This document shows, one piece after another, positions 1-5,572 of a DNA stretch of 12,794 bases. Both the position numbers and the translations under genes were made by a program. Below the pieces are notes generated by a model. That model was not told where the DNA came from and ran no database searches. It saw nothing but the letters and a program-made list of their open reading frames with translations. The stretch is taken from contig CANJXD010000117.1 in assembly GCA_947478535.1 (NCBI GenBank), positions 1-12,794 of the forward strand. The letters run 5' to 3'. Each line of letters opens with the position of its first letter. The first letter of the stretch is position 1. The stretch is from Acetobacteraceae bacterium. Its GTDB lineage: Bacteria > Pseudomonadota > Alphaproteobacteria > Acetobacterales > Acetobacteraceae.

Positions 1-280
1 ACGGCGAAATCGAATTTTGGCAATCAGATCCATAGCCAACACCCCAGATTCTCCAGCGCAAAGGCCGGATGATCGCATGACCCTGGGTGGAAACTTTTGG
101 ACGCTGTTTACCCAGGGAATCTGGAAAGATTTGCACGCTGTTTTGCAGTTCGTGGCTATCCACCACGGCGCGCATGGCCACAGCGATTGCGCGCAACGTG
201 GCGAGCTCGGGCGTTGTTGTGGTGGGCAGGGCGGGCTCCCTCATCGGGCTCTCCACGCGGGCGGTCGGCTCTGGCGACAT
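1..280 (-). CDS. Hypothetical protein, partial (runs off left edge)
   Basis: On the minus strand an ATG at 280-278 opens a frame without stops to the window edge, giving at least 93 residues beginning MSPEPTARVESPMREP. It starts 30 nt after the integrase stop on the same strand, so it could be co-transcribed with it. I recognise no domain. The stretch TPELATLRAIAVAMRAVVDSH looks like a short amphipathic helix. The distal part is less GC-rich than the neighbouring genes. Against a coding role, an inverted repeat at 81-117 and a 22-bp direct repeat with a 34-bp period lie inside it, and that period is not a multiple of three. The Shine-Dalgarno match is weak. It could equally be non-coding element DNA. 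Confidence 0.3.
   Translation of the reverse strand, partial: MSPEPTARVESPMREPALPTTTTPELATLRAIAVAMRAVVDSHELQNSVQIFPDSLGKQRPKVSTQGHAIIRPLRWRIWGVGYGSDCQNSISP
81..117. repeat. Inverted repeat, 8+4 bp arms
   Basis: CCCTGGGT at 81-88 is perfectly complementary to ACCCAGGG at 110-117. Skipping GG at 89-90, the stem continues with AAAC (91-94) against GTTT (106-109), which gives about 12 pairs around an 11-nt loop. There is no T-run on either side, so it does not look like a simple terminator. It may be a protein-binding site or a structured element sequence. Confidence 0.6.
88..143. repeat. Imperfect 22-bp direct repeat, 34-bp period
   Basis: Positions 88-109 and 122-143 match at 19 of 22 bases by hand alignment. 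Both copies share the core ACGCTGTTT at 101-109 and 135-143, preceded by GGAAA and a T-run. The 34-bp spacing is close to three helical turns and is not a codon multiple, which suggests paired DNA-binding sites rather than a protein repeat. The first copy overlaps the inverted repeat at 81-117. Confidence 0.6.
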
Positions 281-310
281 CAGATCCCGGTCTCGCTGAT
301 CGGCGAAGCT

Positions 311-1651
311 TCAGCCGGTCGCCGTCTGACCGGCCGCACGCTTCGACCGCTCGGCGGCCAGGTTCGTGATGGCAGCACCACCGGCGGCGATACCGTCCAG
401 GCTGTCGGCGAGCAGTTGCAGCGCTTCCTTCACCGCGGGGAAATACCGGGAGCGGTTGTAGGTGGCGGCAAGCTGGCTGTGGATCGACGTGTGGTTCAAC
501 GCGGCTTCGATGATGTGCGGCTCAACGCCCATCTCACCAAGCATGGTGGCACCGGTGCGGCGCAGGTCGTGACGGGTCCAGCCGGCGGTGCGCGTGGCTT
601 CCATGACGACTTTGGTGGCGCGATCCCAGTTCAGCAGCTTGTCGCCACCACGCGCCGGAAAGATGAGGTCCGCCGGCTGGCGCGGGCCGATGTCTTGCAG
701 CAGCGCCACGGCCTGCCGCGACAATGGCAGGCGGTGCGGCTTGCCGTTCTTCGTCTCGCTGAGGCGCCATTCGCCGGCCTCCAGGTCCACATCCGCCCAC
801 CTGGCGGAGGCGGCCTCGTCGCGTCGGCAGAGCGTCAGCAGCATGAAGCGGAGCGCACGATTGTAGGTGTTGGCGTCGGGTGCCGAGAGGGCAGGGAGGA
901 TTGCGGCAAGCTCGTCCCGGCCGAGAACGCGGTCCCGCCGCTTCACCGTCGCCGGCGGGTCCACCAGCGCCACGTCGCGCGCGACATAGCTGCGCTGCGC
1001 CGCCCATTTCAGGATGGGCCGGACATAGCGCACCGCGGCGGATGCGCTGGTCTTCGACGCATAGGCGTCGGCGGCCATTTGCAGATCGGTCGCGGTTAAG
1101 GTGGCAAGCGGCCGCTTCAGCAGGCCGGCGAACACAATCTCCACCTTCCGGCGCGTCTCGGGCCAGGTTTTGAGCTCGCGGCCGGGGCCGATGACGCGGG
1201 CCTTGGGGGCGGCATCCTCCGCCCCGCCCTTCTTCGTCACCGGCCCGCCGTAGAGGTCGAGCAGCGCCCCTAGGGTGCCGATCCCGGCCTTCGCGTCCCG
1301 CCCGATCGCCCTAAGCTTCCGCGCTTCGGCAATGGGGTCGGCACCCTCGCGCACCTTCTCGCGCGTCGTGCGGGCCTTCTTGCGGGCGTCGGTGATGGAC
1401 AGCGCCGGCCAGCCGCCCAAGGGGAAGCGCCGCATGCGTCCCTGCGGGTCGCGGCACGCAAGCACCCAGGACGCCTTACCGACCGGGGCATCCTTCCTGC
1501 CTGTCGCCGCAGCGAGGGCGGTCGCCGGTGGTGGAGTGACGCGGAGCCGTAGCCCTTGCTGCCCAGCGTCGGACAGGTCGCGGCGGCTGCCGGTGTCCCG
1601 CGCCTCCCTAAGCGCCTTGTTGATCGCCGTCTCGGTCAATTGCACTGCCAT
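311..1651 (-). CDS. P4-type tyrosine recombinase (site-specific integrase)
   Basis: This integrase catalyses site-specific insertion and excision of the element at a tRNA 3' end. With the start at 1651 the protein has 446 residues, beginning MAVQLTETAINKAL. The N-terminal third is the arm-binding domain of P4-type integrases (DUF4102-like), including RMRRFPLGGWPALSITDARK and an EGADPIAEARK stretch. A SAM-like core-binding domain precedes the C-terminal catalytic domain. All catalytic residues are visible: R276 (LCRRDEA), K301 (ETKNGK), H361xxR364 (HDLRRT), H387 (LNHTS) and nucleophile Y398 (TYNRS). The length is usual for the family and nothing is broken. A GTG at 1693 would add 14 residues (AARLAPAGMVGAG), but the family normally starts just before the LTxTAI motif and a GGGGGCGGG run precedes the 1651 ATG. 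The gene reads away from the att remnant, which is unremarkable. Confidence 0.93.
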   Translation of the reverse strand: MAVQLTETAINKALREARDTGSRRDLSDAGQQGLRLRVTPPPATALAAATGRKDAPVGKASWVLACRDPQGRMRRFPLGGWPALSITDARKKARTTREKVREGADPIAEARKLRAIGRDAKAGIGTLGALLDLYGGPVTKKGGAEDAAPKARVIGPGRELKTWPETRRKVEIVFAGLLKRPLATLTATDLQMAADAYASKTSASAAVRYVRPILKWAAQRSYVARDVALVDPPATVKRRDRVLGRDELAAILPALSAPDANTYNRALRFMLLTLCRRDEAASARWADVDLEAGEWRLSETKNGKPHRLPLSRQAVALLQDIGPRQPADLIFPARGGDKLLNWDRATKVVMEATRTAGWTRHDLRRTGATMLGEMGVEPHIIEAALNHTSIHSQLAATYNRSRYFPAVKEALQLLADSLDGIAAGGAAITNLAAERSKRAAGQTATG

Positions 1652-1692
1652 GCCCGCCCCCACCATTCCCGCCGGTGCCAGCCGCGCCGCCA

Positions 1693-1725
1693 CCGGGGCT
1701 TCAGCGGGGCTTCACCGGGGCTTCA
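1693..1725. repeat. Three tandem 11-bp repeats upstream of the integrase
   Basis: CCGGGGCTTCA occurs at 1693-1703 and 1715-1725, with GCGGGGCTTCA between them at 1704-1714. The three units are head-to-tail with an 11-bp period, close to one helical turn, so bound proteins would line up on one face. They lie in the leader between a candidate integrase promoter and the ATG at 1651. Possible roles are integrase or excisionase arm sites, or autorepression sites. Confidence 0.75.
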
Positions 1726-1761
1726 ACAACCCGAGACGTCATGAAGACGACTGGGGACAAA

Positions 1762-1790
1762 ATAATGGGGTCACGTCGCCTAAAAGGCAA
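1762..1790 (-). promoter_or_regulatory. Candidate sigma70 promoter for the integrase
   Basis: On the minus strand, TTGCCT (1790-1785) and CATTAT (1767-1762) are separated by 17 bp, each matching the sigma70 consensus at 4 of 6 positions. Transcription would start near 1755 and leave a leader of about 100 nt across the 11-bp repeats to the integrase ATG. The surrounding 1726-1870 stretch has no gene I can support. A weak inverted repeat (GCCT-AAA-AGGC, 1778-1788) overlaps the -35 box. Confidence 0.3.
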
Positions 1791-1870
1791 GGAAAAAGCT
1801 GGTTTAGACGAGCCTTCCCGAGACTAAGCGATACCATGGGGGACAATGCGCCAGAGGCGAAGAGCGGTAA

Positions 1871-1915
1871 CTTTTAATCATGTGGCCGTGGGTTCGAGTC
1901 CCACCGGGCTCACCA
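1871..1915 (+). other. Attachment-site half: 3' remnant of tRNA-Lys(TTT)
   Basis: From the anticodon loop to the CCA end this is a normal tRNA. Loop CTTTTAA is at 1871-1877 with anticodon TTT at 1873-1875. The 3' anticodon stem is TCATG, followed by a 5-nt variable loop. The T-arm GTGGG-TTCGAGT-CCCAC at 1888-1904 has a perfect stem. The 3' acceptor strand CGGGCTC, discriminator A and CCA are at 1905-1915. Upstream of 1871 there is no D-arm and no acceptor 5' strand, and GGTAA does not pair properly with TCATG, so the gene is not complete. This is the direct-repeat half left at one end of an element inserted at the tRNA 3' end. Confidence 0.85.
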
Positions 1916-2122
1916 ATTCTTCGGCTTGATGCCGGGCGCCGATAGGCATTGGCTTAGTCAGGGTGTCGTCATCCAGTGCGATCCGCTCATGCCGGATTGT
2001 TTCGTGGATCGAGCAACGCACCGCAATATTGCGAAGTCGCGACGCAACATCTCCTGCGCATCCTGCCGTGGTCGATGACACGGGCAATTCCGCCCCGCCG
2101 CCGCAACCGGAGGATACACACC
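1916..2122. other. Intergenic chromosomal flank right of att
   Basis: I see no supported gene here. Before insertion it would have been the DNA directly downstream of the tRNA-Lys gene. It contains a weak hairpin (CGGC-TTGAT-GCCG, 1922-1934) that might once have helped end the tRNA transcript, and the CGCAATATTGCG palindrome listed separately. A short minus-strand open frame through the tRNA remnant encodes the VGLEPT-type peptide that is a familiar mis-annotation of antisense tRNA. Confidence 0.5.
2022..2033. promoter_or_regulatory. 12-bp perfect palindrome, possible operator
   Basis: CGCAATATTGCG is a perfect palindrome about 90 bp before the ATG of the small secreted protein. A second palindrome, GTCGCGAC at 2036-2043, lies two bases after it, and GCAAC/GCAA half-sites flank both. 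Dimeric regulators bind sites of this form. No known consensus is matched with confidence. Confidence 0.3.
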
Positions 2123-2296
2123 ATGCGCCTTTCCCTCGCCCTGGCCGCCCTCGCCTTCGCCGCCGCCATCAGCCTGCCGGCCGAGGCGCGCATGCGGATG
2201 ATGAACGGCACCTCCGAGAATGGCGTGGCGATCCAGGGCGATGCCGTGGACGTCACCACCGTGTCCGGCATCACTCTGCCTGGCCAGGCCCGCTGA
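2123..2296 (+). CDS. Small secreted protein, 57 aa, hypothetical
   Basis: An ATG at 2123 follows a good ribosome site (GGAGGA at 2109-2114, 8 nt spacing) and encodes 57 residues. The first 22 or so form a clear Sec signal peptide: MRLSLALAALAFAAA core, then probable cleavage after LPAEA. The mature part is about 34 residues, begins RMRMMNGTSENG and ends in GITLPGQAR. It contains no cysteine and no domain I recognise. A longer frame starts upstream at 1976, but the ribosome site and signal peptide fix the start here. The next gene begins 17 nt later, so the two may be co-transcribed. It probably acts in the periplasm or outside the cell. Its function is unknown. Confidence 0.65.
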   Translation: MRLSLALAALAFAAAISLPAEARMRMMNGTSENGVAIQGDAVDVTTVSGITLPGQAR

Positions 2297-2313
2297 GCCG
2301 ATCGGGCGGGCCG

Positions 2314-3288
2314 ATGAACGCCCGCCCGCCTCCCGCCATGGGCCGCCAAATCCTGCATTTCCTGCTGCTGCTGGGCGCCATCTTCGGCGCCGGCAGCGTG
2401 ATGACGGCCACCCTCGAAGTCGCACGCCGCCTGCTGGCGGGCGAGGCGCCCGACATCGCCAGCCTGCCGCTCTCACCCTTCGAGGAAGGCTCGGGCGTGA
2501 TGCTGATGGTGGTTGCCGCGGTGATGGCGGCGGAGGCGTGGTACACGGGTTGGCAGGCCAGCAGCCTTGGCCGGCTGGCCGATGCGGACCACGCTGCCAC
2601 CCGATCCGACCTGCTGTGGTTCCTGATCGAATTGTCGGGGCTGGGCATCGGGCTGATGGTGCTGGCCAGCGCCGGGCTGGCGCTGTGGCTGGAGATGGCC
2701 TTCGCCGAGGCCGAGGGGCTGCGCCTGATCGCCGGCCTGCCGCTGCCGGTGCAGGTGCTGACCCTGCTGCTGGTGGGCGATTTCGGGCAGTACTGGGCGC
2801 ATCGTGCGCTGCACAGCCGCTGGCTCTGGCCCTTCCATGCCATGCACCACGCGGCGGAGGAGCTGACCGCGCTGTCGACCTTCCGCAGCCATCCGCTGGA
2901 AAGCGTGCTGACGCGCATCGCAACCGGCTTTCTGCCGCTGCTGCTGTTGGGCCCGGATCCGGCAGCGCTGGCCTGGGCCATGGCGGTGGTGACGGCGATG
3001 AGTTGCCTCACCCATGCCAGCCTGCCCATGCCGGGTTGGGTGGAGCGTTGGCTGCTGGTCGGCCCGCGACTGCACCGGCTGCACCACAGCGCGGAAGCCG
3101 CGCATCACGACCGCAACTTCGCGATCATCTTCCCCTGGCTCGACAGGGTCTTCGGCACGCTGCACTGGCAGACGGCGCCGCCCGCGCAACTCGGCGCGCC
3201 TGATGCCTCCTACGACACGCGCCGGCCGCTGGCCGATACCTGGCGCGCCTATCGTATCGCCGCCACTCGCTGGGCCGCCATGCGGTAG
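2314..3288 (+). CDS. Fatty acid hydroxylase / sterol desaturase family membrane protein
   Basis: This 324-residue protein has the histidine boxes of the membrane di-iron hydroxylase family (PF04116-like): H163xxxH167 (AHRALH), H175xxHH (FHAMHH) and H254xxHH (LHRLHHS), plus H193 and H234. The motif NFAIIFPWLDRVFGTLHW near 268-285 is the usual C-terminal signature. Hydrophobic segments lie at about 12-30, 60-78, 101-126, 146-158 and 204-230, so it is an integral membrane protein with the iron site on the cytoplasmic side by family analogy. Members hydroxylate or desaturate lipids such as fatty acyl chains, carotenoids or sterols; the substrate here cannot be read. A start at the ATG at 2338 (MGRQILHF) is also possible, and the ribosome site is weak for both. 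A longer frame upstream overlaps the 57-aa gene and is unlikely. Confidence 0.85.
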   Translation: MNARPPPAMGRQILHFLLLLGAIFGAGSVMTATLEVARRLLAGEAPDIASLPLSPFEEGSGVMLMVVAAVMAAEAWYTGWQASSLGRLADADHAATRSDLLWFLIELSGLGIGLMVLASAGLALWLEMAFAEAEGLRLIAGLPLPVQVLTLLLVGDFGQYWAHRALHSRWLWPFHAMHHAAEELTALSTFRSHPLESVLTRIATGFLPLLLLGPDPAALAWAMAVVTAMSCLTHASLPMPGWVERWLLVGPRLHRLHHSAEAAHHDRNFAIIFPWLDRVFGTLHWQTAPPAQLGAPDASYDTRRPLADTWRAYRIAATRWAAMR

Positions 3289-3342
3289 CGCCCCGCCAAT
3301 TCTTGCGCCAGTGTTGCGCTGCAGCAGCCGGGATTTCGTCAA

Positions 3343-4590
3343 ATGTCGCAGCCATCCGCCATCGTGCTGGGCGCCGGGATGGTGGGCGTTTCCGTGGCGC
3401 TGCATCTGCGCCGGCGCGGTTTTTCCGTCGTGCTGGTGGACCGTCAGGCGCCGGGGCTCGGCGCTTCCTTCGGCAATGGCGGGCTGATCCAGTCGGAGGC
3501 GGTCTTCCCGCATCCATTCCCGCGCCAAATGGCGGAGATCCTCCGCATGGCGCGCAACCGCAGCGTCGATGTGCACTACCACCTCGGTGCGATGCCGGAA
3601 TTGCTGCCGCCGCTGCTGCGCTACTGGCGGAACTCCGCGCCGGACCGCTACCCCGCCATTGCCCAGGCCCATGCCGCGCTGATCGCGACCGCGCTGGCGG
3701 AACACCAGGCGCTCGCGGCCGATGCGGGGGCAGGGGTGTTGCTCCGCCCGATCGGCTGGATGCGGCTGTTCAGCACGCCGGCGGCGCTGGATGGCGCACT
3801 GGCGCTGGCGGAGGCGGCGCAGCGCGATTTCGGCGTGGCCTTCGCCGCGCTCGATTCCGCCCAACTTGCGGCGGCGGAACCACACCTTCAGGTCGGCCGG
3901 GCAGGGGCCATCCATTGGACAGCGCCGATTTCCGTCAGCGACCCCCATGCGCTGACCACCGCCTATGCCGCGCTGTTCGCGCAGGAGGGCGGGCACTTCG
4001 CCTTCGGGGACGCGACCTCCCTGAAGCGCGATGGCGCGGGCTGGCAGGTGATGACGGAGGATGGCCAGGTTTCCGCCGGGCAGGTTGTCATAGCGCTCGG
4101 CGCCGCGGCGGGCCGGGTGACGGCGCCGCTGGGCTATGCGCCGCCGCTCTTCTCGAAGCGCGGCTATCACCGGCATTTCACCCTGGCGGGTAATGCGGTG
4201 CTGCACCGGCCGATCCTCGATACCGAGAGCGCCTTTCTGCTCGCGCCGATGCGCGCCGGTATCCGCCTGACCACCGGCGTCGAATTCGCCCGCGACGACG
4301 CGCCGCCAACGCCCGTGCAACTCGCCCGCGCTGAGCCCATCGCGCGCGGCCTGTTGCCGATCGCGTCGCCGGTGGAGGATGAGGCCTGGATGGGCCTCCG
4401 CCCCTGCACGGCCGACATGCTGCCAGTGATCGGCCGGCTGCCGGGCCAGGCGGGCGCCTGGTGCGCCTTCGGCCATGCGCATCAGGGGTTTACCCTCGGC
4501 CCGTCCACGGGGCGCCTGCTGGCGGAGATGATGGCCGGGGAGGCGCCGTTCATCCCGCCGGAGCCGTATCGGCCGGAGCGGTTTGTCTGA
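3343..4590 (+). CDS. DadA-like FAD-dependent oxidoreductase (D-amino acid dehydrogenase family)
   Basis: This 415-residue soluble flavoprotein belongs to the DAO family. It has the N-terminal dinucleotide fold GAGMVG (10-15) with an acidic residue ending strand 2 (VVLVDR, D33), then GASFGNGGLI, a typical flavin-contact segment of DadA-like proteins. The C-terminal FAD motif is MGLRPCTADMLPVIGRLPG followed by AFGHAHQGFTLGPSTGRLLA. Such enzymes oxidise an amine-bearing carbon, giving a 2-oxo acid plus ammonia, and pass electrons to the membrane quinone pool or oxygen. The true substrate could be a D-amino acid, sarcosine-like compound or other amine. It begins 54 nt after the hydroxylase gene on the same strand, with only a weak GGGA ribosome site, so co-transcription is possible. 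Length is normal for the family, and no key motif is missing. Confidence 0.88.
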   Translation: MSQPSAIVLGAGMVGVSVALHLRRRGFSVVLVDRQAPGLGASFGNGGLIQSEAVFPHPFPRQMAEILRMARNRSVDVHYHLGAMPELLPPLLRYWRNSAPDRYPAIAQAHAALIATALAEHQALAADAGAGVLLRPIGWMRLFSTPAALDGALALAEAAQRDFGVAFAALDSAQLAAAEPHLQVGRAGAIHWTAPISVSDPHALTTAYAALFAQEGGHFAFGDATSLKRDGAGWQVMTEDGQVSAGQVVIALGAAAGRVTAPLGYAPPLFSKRGYHRHFTLAGNAVLHRPILDTESAFLLAPMRAGIRLTTGVEFARDDAPPTPVQLARAEPIARGLLPIASPVEDEAWMGLRPCTADMLPVIGRLPGQAGAWCAFGHAHQGFTLGPSTGRLLAEMMAGEAPFIPPEPYRPERFV

Positions 4591-4645
4591 GCACGGTTTG
4601 GCGGAGGGCGTCTCCAGCGGTGGGGCAGCTGGTGGCGGCGCAGTG

Positions 4646-4698
4646 ACCCCCGCCCCAACCCTTCGAAAGCAACCCCCAAGCCCCCACTCCCCAACCGC
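4646..4698. promoter_or_regulatory. C-rich, G-poor stretch: possible rut site / G-quadruplex strand
   Basis: Starting about 55 bp after the oxidoreductase stop, the plus strand carries repeated C-runs with few G: CCCCCGCCCCAACCC, then CCCCCAAGCCCCCACTCCCC. A C-over-G bubble downstream of a stop codon is typical of Rho-dependent termination. The minus strand correspondingly has six G-runs of three to five with mostly short loops, so it could fold as a G-quadruplex. The rest of the 4591-4843 gap holds only the promoter, operator and leader features listed. Confidence 0.35.
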
Positions 4699-4730
4699 GC
4701 CGGCCTAGCGGGTTCCTCCTGCCGGAAGGT

Positions 4731-4760
4731 CTGTCAAACTGTATGGACGAACTAGTTAAT
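4731..4760 (+). promoter_or_regulatory. Candidate sigma70 promoter for pcaH
   Basis: CTGTCA (4731-4736) and GTTAAT (4755-4760), 18 bp apart, each match the consensus at 4 of 6. This is the only AT-rich island in the 250-bp gap. Transcription would begin near 4767, leaving a leader of about 75 nt before the pcaH ATG. The leader contains a small perfect hairpin, CGGCCG-GAA-CGGCCG at 4807-4821, ahead of the ribosome site. Confidence 0.4.
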
Positions 4761-4763
4761 ACA
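4740..4763. promoter_or_regulatory. Imperfect palindrome over the pcaH -10 box, candidate operator
   Basis: TGTAT at 4740-4744 mirrors ATACA at 4759-4763. The two 12-bp arms agree at 8 of 12 positions around a perfect AACTAGTT-type centre (4750-4757). Sites with GTAT/ATAC arms are common for GntR-class and similar dimeric regulators, although the family cannot be assigned. Covering the -10 box suggests repression. No regulator gene is in the window. Confidence 0.4.
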
Positions 4764-4843
4764 TGGCTATCGTCCGCCCGGACCTCGCTGGAAGGCGGGT
4801 TCCTCACGGCCGGAACGGCCGACGCCCAGGAAGGAAGCTAGGC

Positions 4844-5569
4844 ATGCCAGCCCTCAGCGAATTGGTGCAGCGCGACCGCGCCGCGCATCCACCCGCGGTC
4901 ACGCCGATCTACAAGACCAGCGTCCTGCGCGGCCCGCATCTGCCGCTGATCTCCCTGCAGAACTCGCTCTCCGAGATCACCGGCCCCACCTTCGGGCATG
5001 GCGAGCTTGGCCCGCTCGATAACGACATGATCCTGAACTACGCCAAGACCGGGGAGCCGGTGGGGGAGCGGATCATCGTTCATGGCCGGGTGCTGGACGG
5101 CGCCGCGCGCCCTGTGGGCGGTGTGCTGGTGGAAGCCTGGCAGGCCAATGCGGGCGGGCGCTATCGCCATCGCAATGACACCTACATCGCGCCCATCGAC
5201 CCGAATTTCGGCGGCTGCGGCCGTACCATCACGGATGCCGAGGGGCGGTATCACTTCCGCACGGTGAAGCCCGGCCCCTATCCCTTCCGCAACCGGGTGA
5301 ATGACTGGCGCCCGGCGCATATCCACTTCTCCGTCTTCGGCAGCGGCTTCGCCCAGCGCCTGATCACCCAGCTTTACTTCGAGGGGGACCCGCTGATGCG
5401 CCACGACGCCATCCTCAACACCATCCCGGATGCGGCGGCGCGGGACCGCCTGGTGGCGCGGCTCGACCTCAACGCCTCGGTGCCGCTGGATACGCTGGCC
5501 TATCGCTGGGACATCGTGCTGCGCGGCAGCCGGTCCACGCTGTTCGAGAACAAGCTGCAGGGGAACTGA
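4844..5569 (+). CDS. pcaH: Protocatechuate 3,4-dioxygenase, beta subunit
   Basis: PcaH carries the non-haem Fe(III) that opens the ring of protocatechuate between the two hydroxyl carbons to give 3-carboxy-cis,cis-muconate, the first step of the ortho (beta-ketoadipate) branch, in the cytoplasm. The protein has 241 residues, normal for the subunit. Iron ligands known from the Pseudomonas enzyme are all present by position: Y107 (AGGRYRHRND), Y146 (KPGPYPFRN), H159 and H161 (WRPAHIHF), with the conserved R156. The TPIYKTSVLRGP and ETTGP-like SEITGP segments near the N-terminus and RWDIVLRG near the C-terminus also match the family. The position usually occupied by Trp after PYP is Phe here. 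The ATG at 4844 was chosen over one at 4763 because AGGAAGGA (4828-4835) sits 8 nt before it and the earlier ATG would lie on the promoter. pcaG follows after 3 nt. Confidence 0.95.
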   Translation: MPALSELVQRDRAAHPPAVTPIYKTSVLRGPHLPLISLQNSLSEITGPTFGHGELGPLDNDMILNYAKTGEPVGERIIVHGRVLDGAARPVGGVLVEAWQANAGGRYRHRNDTYIAPIDPNFGGCGRTITDAEGRYHFRTVKPGPYPFRNRVNDWRPAHIHFSVFGSGFAQRLITQLYFEGDPLMRHDAILNTIPDAAARDRLVARLDLNASVPLDTLAYRWDIVLRGSRSTLFENKLQGN

Positions 5570-5572
5570 GCG

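Larger units (their letters stand above)
1..1915. mobile_element. Right end of a tRNA-Lys-targeted integrative element
   Basis: A complete tyrosine recombinase gene lies about 220 bp from an isolated 3' half of a tRNA-Lys gene, which is the usual layout at one end of a genomic island or prophage. The tRNA piece reads on the plus strand and ends with CCA. The element should therefore extend left from it, with the reconstituted full tRNA at the far left end outside the window, while DNA right of 1915 is the old chromosome. No phage structural or conjugation gene is visible in the 1.9 kb seen, so the element class is unknown. The left boundary given is only the window edge. Confidence 0.75.

Noticed and set aside
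17..1099. Plus-strand frame of 360 codons across the left region
   Set aside because: It is antisense to the integrase, whose catalytic residues are all intact on the other strand. The product is low-complexity Gly/Arg-rich, typical of shadow frames in GC-rich DNA.
1810..1915. Possible complete tRNA using GAGCC at 1810 as the acceptor 5' strand
   Set aside because: The span would be over 100 nt, there is no D-arm, and the anticodon stem does not pair, so only a 3' remnant is supported.
1878..2087. Minus-strand 69-codon frame through the tRNA remnant
   Set aside because: Its end, SPVGLEPTAT, is the antisense translation of a tRNA T-arm, a known false gene.
1963..2313. N-terminal extension of the hydroxylase by over 100 residues
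   Set aside because: It would run out of frame through the small secreted-protein gene and contains no membrane segment or family similarity.
2473..4482. Minus-strand frame of 669 codons
   Set aside because: Antisense to both the hydroxylase and the flavoprotein genes, with Arg/Gln/His-rich sequence and no domain.
4763..4843. Upstream ATG extension of pcaH by 27 residues
   Set aside because: The extra residues are unlike known PcaH N-termini, the ATG sits on the promoter/operator, and the strong ribosome site is before 4844.
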